From positions 2,735,713-2,799,712 of the forward strand of contig CM041201.1 in NCBI GenBank assembly GCA_023078555.1: a stretch of DNA of 64,000 nucleotides. Reading direction: 5' to 3'. The position numbers and the translations under genes are program-made. Within the stretch, counting starts at the first letter, position 1; the number at the start of each line of letters is the position of its first letter. This DNA is from Ulva prolifera. Taxonomy: Eukaryota; Chlorophyta; Ulvophyceae; Ulvales; Ulvaceae. This document shows positions 58,199-64,000 of this stretch, piece after piece. Under the pieces are notes generated by a model. The model saw only the letters and a program-made list of their open reading frames with translations. It made no database searches and was not told where the DNA came from.

Positions 58199-59003
58199 CA
58201 TGGAAGCACGGGTGATGGGGACTCGGTCAGTGGTGTTGGCGATTCGCTGGCGTGGGAAGCCTGTGTTTGGACATGGTGTCACCATCGTTGTATGTGTACG
58301 TCTTCAAAACGGGTGTGTGTATTATGAGTGGAAGCCGGCTGGGCATGTCAAGTCCGTGCGGTGCCCAGCTTGATTTCATCTCACGTCTTCGGAGTGATTG
58401 TATATGTGTATTTTTGTCACTGAAACTGCTGCCTACCGACTATGGCCTGTATCAGTCGTCTTTGTGGTCCATGCCATGGATTGTGACCTACACCACAGCT
58501 CTTTTGCAACAAGTGGGAGACCAATTCGTTTGATGTGCCAGCCTTCGTGTATTTGCACAGGCACATCTGTAGTGGTACTTGCGTAACACGTCACAAGCTC
58601 TCTGTCACAACACCCTGCTTGTAATAGCAGATTGTAGAGCTGACAACGGAATGAGGACACATGCATCGGTAGTAAAGGGGCTGCGGCACTGCTGTACAAA
58701 CCGGCCAGCCCGACATCAACATGTCGACTCTGCCCCGAAACATATTGACTGCGTGTTGCAGGGTGGATGAGGGGTTCGGCGGCGGCCAGTCATGAGCGCT
58801 GCAACCGTTTCGCTACTCGGAGCCAGCACCGATACATCTGCCCCTGCACGTTTGTATCATGACCCCGCAGAATGTGTTGATTTTATGTATGCAGCGAATG
58901 TCCCGGGAATCAAGAATGTCGCATCACGAGTGGGCTCATCGCGAATTATGACTGATAGTCGGTGATTGGTTGGGCTCAAGCAGCTGTGGTGACCTGGACG
59001 ACC
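58199..59003. other. 3' UTR and spacer
   Basis: No gene seen. A TGTAA motif near 58620 may mark the end of the glutaredoxin-DUF547 transcript. The rest should include the upstream region of the STPGR gene. Confidence 0.4.
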
Positions 59004-60545
59004 ATGCCCGTTACGGAAATAGCTGGAGATTTCTCCGGGTTTGGAGAACAGATAAGCAGCCTGAGATGCACTGCTCCTCGTGCGCCGGCTACCACAGGCA
59101 CACGCACGTACAAGCTGCTCGAGAAGGCCTTCGTGCCGTTCCAACGGGGCCACGATGCTCCTGCCGCGGATGTTGAAGACAGAGTAAGTAACTTCATCTA
59201 AATTTTCTGCATTCTGCAGCAGTTTGCCGTCGCTCTGGTGGCAGGAGATCCTCCATTCGAGTAGGCCAATGGTGTGGCCCTGTCAGCCATGCAGCAAACC
59301 TGGTGCAGAGTAGTTTTGGGCCTCAGATCGTCAGCCGCAAGAGATCTGAGCCCAAGTACTCCGTCCCCAGGTGTCCAGATGCACCTTTGCGATCTATGAC
59401 ACCTGGGCCAGGCACACATGGAACTGAACAGCACATGGAGTCCTCGTTGAATGCCCAAGTCCGGTCCAAACGTGCGACTGAAGCACGGTGCAAGATAGGA
59501 ACGCAGAGACGTTTTCAGATTCCAGCGGCAGAAGGACATGATGCTTGCCCAGGCTCGATACTGCCAAGGCCGCAGACCGGATGGATAGGAGAGAGCTCAC
59601 CACAATTCTCTGTCAACCACACAGGACAAAGGTGTCGCCCTGCATGCACAGCTCTGTTGCCGCTGCTTGTCAACTGTTCCCCACAGGCTAGAACTCTCTG
59701 ATGGCGCCGGCCGGGACAGCATCCGTCCGCCCAGTACCTGTTGGCCAGGTGATCATTGCACTTGAAGCCCCTTTTCACTCCCTGAGACCTTTCGTTTGAC
59801 CTCACCAGCCTCGAACAAATGTGGTTGCTGGAAGCGGAAGTGTCCATCAGACTGTACTCATCACATCACGCATCACACAGCCACATCGTTTCGCAGTCGT
59901 TTTCATCTGCATAGTGTGCTGGCAGTGACATGACATGTTTCAAATCGATGCGACCCACCAGGCCAGGACACGGTGCCATTGAACAAGGCAACTTCACACA
60001 CGCTCCCTCGCCTACAGTCCCCGTTGCACACGCCCTGCTCGCAAGCGCTGCCATTGTGGCGGAACACGGCGCCGCGGACGGCATCACATGCCTGCAGGTA
60101 CCAATTCGGGCCCGGCTTCCCGGGCCGCACACCGACGCGGTGGACAACCCCCGCAGCTGATTACGCCACCGCACCAGCCTTCGGGCCACAGGCACTCTCC
60201 ATGCGCATCAACGCCCCGACCCCAACGGTGCCGAAGGCCCGCCGGGCGGCCGCAGAGCGGCAGTTTGTGTCCCGCGGCCACGCCCGGGAGCGCCTCGGGG
60301 CAGAGAGCCCCGGGCCGGCGGTGTACGACAGCGTGCGCGGGCGCTGCGCGCTGGGCGCACAGACGCAGTCGCGCGCGGCGACGGCGCCTTCGCACGGCTT
60401 CGGGAGCGGCTCACGGTTCTCGCAGGCGGCGCCGCGGTGGCGGCCGCGCACACGCGCGGCAGAGTGGGGCTGGAGCACGGCGCCGGGGTCCTCCACGGAG
60501 GCACACTTCTACGGCCCGGGGCCTGGGGAGTACCGCCGGCAGTGA
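59004..60545 (+). CDS. SHIPPO/STPGR-repeat axonemal protein
   Basis: Exons 59004-59183, 59309-59631 and 60098-60545, 316 aa. Phases fit: GTAAGT donor at phase 0, then AG/G across the second intron. Sperm-tail PG-rich repeats are visible: SGFGEQISSLRCTAP, SSFGPQIVSRKRSEPKYSVP, MTPGPGTHGTEQ, AFGPQALSMR, ESPGPAVYDS with LGAQTQSRAATAPSHGFGSG, and GPGPGEYRR at the end. Proteins of this family (ODF3/CIMAP type) bind microtubules of flagella and the cytoskeleton. The length is close to the usual 250-300 residues. The start ATG at 59004 follows no visible acceptor, so it is taken as the true start. Its presence suggests that the organism builds, or recently built, flagella. Confidence 0.8.
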
Positions 60546-61600
60546 GGCGGCCCGGACGGCAGTGATGTGCAGAGCCGCCCTCCGCGCTGCCAGTGTCCTT
60601 CCGCAGGCGCTGACACAAGCAGCTGTCGCTCCAGATGGCTGCCGGCGCCGGGCGAGTGTGGAATTTGCCATGCAAGGAGTGACTATGGAAGCATGCGATC
60701 TCGGCATGGACGGGCACATGAACAGGCGCAGCTGGATCGTTGGACCGCGCATGTGTGGGTGCGTGGAGATGCTTGTGGGCCGACATGTACGTGGCGAGAT
60801 ACACTGCGCTGCCGACACAAATCGAGGTCACAGCTGCCATCAGAGGCGGGACTGTGTATTACGGTTAGCACGGAGCACTTCGGGTGTCTCGGCTGGAGAG
60901 CACAAGCGCTAGGTCAGCAAGCGGCTGTGATTGTGCTGCATCCAGGAGCAGCCAGATCGCGAGAGTTGGTGAAGTCTTGTTATGTGGACTGTGGCTGCGT
61001 GGCGAGAGAGCAGGCGGTTGCATTGGCATCTGGTCGCACATTGAGGCCAAGCTTCACGAGGTCTGTGTAACACATGGTCAGCGACGGGCTGCTTCGGAGA
61101 CTCATGCGGGTGTGTCAACACATAGCGAGCTGCAAATCATGCGCATGGGTGTGTGCTTGTGAGGAGCAGGGCATAGAAGCAGGTAGCACTGCAGGTGCCA
61201 CGAAACTGTATCAAATCCGTCGCGGGGCAATGCAAGTGAACCCCGTTCACAGCCCGGGGTGGCCAGCCCCCGTGGCTAGCGCCACAGTCATCTCACACAC
61301 ACGCACACATGTGTACACATCCTTTCACATGCCGCCGCAAGCTGCAGTTGCGCGCCCACACTGCAAGTACTAGTAGTGTAATGCGGCCTGTCGCACGAGA
61401 CGTATCCTGGAACTCAGAGACCACAGAGACAGAGACCACCGGTGGCGCTTGGCGGGAAACCTCAAGCAGGCTGTCTCTGGCGGCGTGCAGCGCTGGTATA
61501 CCAGTAGTACAAGCCACATGAACCTAAAAGATTGAACTTTCATTAGCTACACTGTTCAGCCATATAAAGTACGAATCTAGTATGCTAGAAGAAGAGTGCG
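60546..61600. other. Gene-free spacer
   Basis: No supported exon. A TGTAA motif at about 61066 could end the STPGR transcript. Confidence 0.4.
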
Positions 61601-61619
61601 CACGAACTATCACAGTGTA

Positions 61620-62640
61620 GGTCAGGTCGATTATCACTCTTTTGTCGACGTTCCACAATTACGGAACGAACCAGTGGATGGCTCTGTCGCACCGAAGCTG
61701 CAGCGCAACTGGGACTGCGTGCGCGGCGTCTGCCCTGTCATCGAGGAGTGGGTGGCTACAGGTGACTACACTACAAGGTCTCCGACAACATCGATGGCGC
61801 CTCGCCCTCGGTCCTCACCAGCAGAGGCGTGCGCCATGTTCTCCCCCTCTTGCAGCCTGCAGTGCCCAGGTCCATAGGCGACACGGCCGGCAAGGCATTC
61901 CTTGCCGAGATGAATGTGCGCACGGAGCAGGGCAGGCGGGTTTCAGCAAGCGCGCTCCATGGTTCACCACCATGGCCCTCCACACGCATGGGCAGCCCCC
62001 ATGGAGCCCCCAGCAACGCCTTCCTGTTCGCCCTCCGAGCCCCGGGATGGCAGTGCCGGTTCACCACCATCGGCAACCACGCCCTCACGACAATCCTCCG
62101 CCAGCGCCTCGGTGAGCGAGCGTGTTAGCGGCTCCGTGGAGATGCCGTCGTGCGACTACGAAGGTGCACCTTTTCACGAGAACGTCGGGATTGCTGACCA
62201 CGCGATGTTCTGCCACCAAAACAACAAGTTGGTTTTGATGCGCCATGCATGATGACATACGTTTTGTTTTGCGCGATATTCATTCTTGTTTTCCGGTGGC
62301 CAGCAGCGTAGAGCAGCCGTACCGCACAATGAGGGGGGAGAATGGAGTGAAGACCGAGGGGCAGCACATGGCAGTCATCCTCGCGCAATCCTGCCAGGGG
62401 GGAGTCATGACATGGTGGACGTGACGGTGATGCATCCATTGAGGAAAAAGCGCGCGGGGGGTCGCACAGCAATGATGCCTCGGCGGCAAAGGCCGCGGAA
62501 AAGCTCAAGCGGGCCCGGGGTCCCACTCAGTGATCAAACTTGGGATAAGTCTGCTGACAAGCCACAGTACGAGTCTGTTCCGTTTGTCATTGCGATTGAG
62601 TCTTACGGGAAGTGTGTGTTGCCTCATGCGCCTGCCCATG
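61620..62640 (+). mobile_element. C-terminal part of a decayed non-LTR retroelement
   Basis: Coding-like pieces in shifting frames. QLRNEPVDGSVAPKLQRNWD and VIEEWVATGDYT come first, then a frame change to KVSDNIDGASPSVLTSRGV and GKAFLAEMNVRTEQGRR. Next are LTTILRQRLGE and SCDYEGAPFHENVGIADHAM, then FCHQNNKLV, which resembles the Cys/His knuckle between polymerase and endonuclease in R2/CRE-like elements. MVDVTVMHPLRKKR and SVPFVIAIESYGK correspond to the endonuclease PD-(D/E)xK region and following block. At least two frameshifts are present, so it is dead. It is followed directly by the polymerase part of another copy. Confidence 0.65.
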
Positions 62641-64000
62641 CGCTTGCTTGCATGCAGCAGGGGGCGGCGCTCTGAAAAAGCGGCAGCAGCGCGGTGCCGC
62701 GACTACGCCCTTGGGCTGCCCGTGGAGATGGGGGAGGACACGTCGCCCGGCCACTGGAACGGGATACGCAAGGCTCCCATGTCTGCAGATCAGCGGCGGG
62801 CGCAACACATCGACAGTTGCTTGCGCATCAAGCGCTCCATTCGCGAAGCGGGCCGCGGATTGAAGGAAGGCACGCCAGCAGATGCACGTTCCCAGGCGGT
62901 GCAAACCGGGCTGCGCGCGTTGTTCCCACCAGCAGATCCGGCGGCTCCGCTGGAGCCAGACCCGGACGTCCCCACCCTGTGCCTGCGCGGGAGGCGCTGG
63001 TGGCGGCGGTGGCTGCCGTGAGCGCACACCATCGAGGGTCATTGGCCGGCCCGTCCGGCTGGACGTTCGAGAGGATCTGCGCAACATACCAGTCCTTGGA
63101 TGCAGCCACCGACGCGCTGCTGGCGGTAGTCAACCACATGCGCATGACGGAGAACACCACAGCGCTGTCCGGCATGCTGCCGCGGGAGACGTTCCTACTG
63201 GACAGGCTCCTCATCGGCCTGGAGAAGCCGGATGGCGGCACACGGCCGATTGCGGTGGGGGAGACCTGGTACCGGTTCGCGGCTGTGTGCGCCCTGCGCG
63301 AGTATGGCCGCGGCATCCGAGAGGACCTGGCGCTGCTGCAGGTCGGCACCGGCACGCAGGGCGGGACCGAGACGGTCGTGCATGGCCTGTCTTCTGCTCT
63401 CGCGGAGGGCGCTGTGGTGTTCTCCGTCGACATGAAGAACGCCTTCCATTGCATCGACCGCGCGGCCATGTTTGCTGCCATGACGGAGCATGCTCTGGCG
63501 CTGCTGCCCTTCACGCCGTGGGCGTACGGCTCCGGGACCCCGCTGCACATCGCCGGCGCTCCGGAAGACGTCAAGCCAGTTCTCTGCCAACGCGACGTCC
63601 GCCAAGGTGACCCCCTGGACCCCCTCCTGTTTGCGTTGACCCTGCAGCCTGTGCTGGAGCGCGTCGACGCGTCAGCTGCCGGCGCCCCCGTGGTGGTGTA
63701 CCTGGATGACATCAGCATTGCGGGCAACCTTGCGGATAGAGCTGCCGTGATCCGGCGGCTGTGCGTGGACGCTGATGGGGTGCGCAGCATCGGGGCTGGA
63801 GGTGAGCCCAGCCAAATGCGGCGTCCACAGCGCCGACGCTGAGGCGGCGGCCGCTGTGGCCGCGGAGCTCGGCGTTTGGAATCTGCACGCGGGCTTCAAG
63901 GCGGTCGGCACGCCGCTGGGGACTCCGGAGTACGTCGCCGAGGCGCTGAAAGCGCGAGCACTCGAGGTTGAGGGTCTCGTCAAGACCCTCGTGCGAATCC
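62641..64000 (+). mobile_element. Reverse transcriptase of a second retroelement copy, cut by window edge
   Basis: The N-terminal linker reads LRALFPPADPAAPLEPDPD in one frame, then shifts near 62980 to REALVAAVAAVSAHHRGSLA and GPSGWTFERICATY. The palm follows: GGTRPIAVGETWYRFAAVCA, FSVDMKNAFHCIDR (first catalytic Asp), CQRDVRQGDPLDPLLFALTL, and YLDDISIAGN with the catalytic DD pair. After a one-base insertion in a G run near 63790 the thumb continues as LEVSPAKCGVHSAD and FKAVGTPLGTPEYVAEAL to the window end. Two frameshifts mean that it is probably not active, though the catalytic residues are intact. Class: non-LTR, most like R2/CRE-type with a restriction-like endonuclease; this is inferred from the neighbouring fragment. 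Confidence 0.88.

Overview
The window is nuclear DNA of a eukaryote, most likely a green alga (Chlorophyta). Genes are split by many introns with donors such as GTGCGN or GTGTGC and acceptors ending TGTGCAG. One gene has the alga-type TGTAA signal in its 3' region. Exons are GC- and Ala-rich, and the spacers carry pure poly-G/C runs and many short repeats. The gene set (PSR1/PHR1-like MYB-CC factor, PiT phosphate transporter, axonemal PG-rich-repeat protein, nardilysin-type protease) fits an alga with flagella or a flagellate ancestry. Species cannot be told. All exon models below were built by hand from reading frames, splice sites and phase, without transcripts.

Layout. 0-11.7 kb is gene-poor, with decayed non-LTR retroelement pieces (4.6-5.6 and 7.85-8.2 kb) and dispersed repeats. 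11.7-14.4 kb (+) holds a three-exon BTB/SKP1-like plus leucine-rich-repeat gene. 14.8-17.8 kb (-) and 23.7-24.2 kb (-) are two paralogues of an unnamed membrane/PUB-like family that share an intron. A further C-terminal exon at 21.6-21.9 kb (-) may belong to the second. 18.6-19.9 kb (-) encodes a secreted C-type-lectin-like protein. 25.5-27.75 kb (-) is the PSR1/PHR1-like regulator. 28-39 kb is a large gene-poor block with a 93-bp palindrome and a few orphan exon-like islands. 39.0-42.5 kb (+) is a PiT (PHO4) Na+/phosphate transporter in at least seven exons. 43.4-54.5 kb (-) is a 13-exon M16 metalloprotease of the insulin-degrading enzyme/nardilysin type. It is divergently paired, across about 490 bp, with a glutaredoxin-DUF547 fusion gene at 54.9-58.2 kb (+). 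59.0-60.5 kb (+) is a SHIPPO/STPGR flagellar protein. 61.6-64 kb (+) is retroelement again: the C-terminal part of one copy followed by the reverse-transcriptase part of another, cut by the window edge.

Functional links. In green algae PSR1 controls phosphate-starvation genes including PTB/PiT transporters, so a PSR1-like factor and a PiT gene 11 kb apart is the clearest pathway connection. The other genes are not obviously related. Most of the non-coding space is repeat debris: at least three dispersed families, minisatellites inside introns, poly-G tracts and long perfect palindromes. No complete rRNA, tRNA, CRISPR array or bacterial-type operon was seen.
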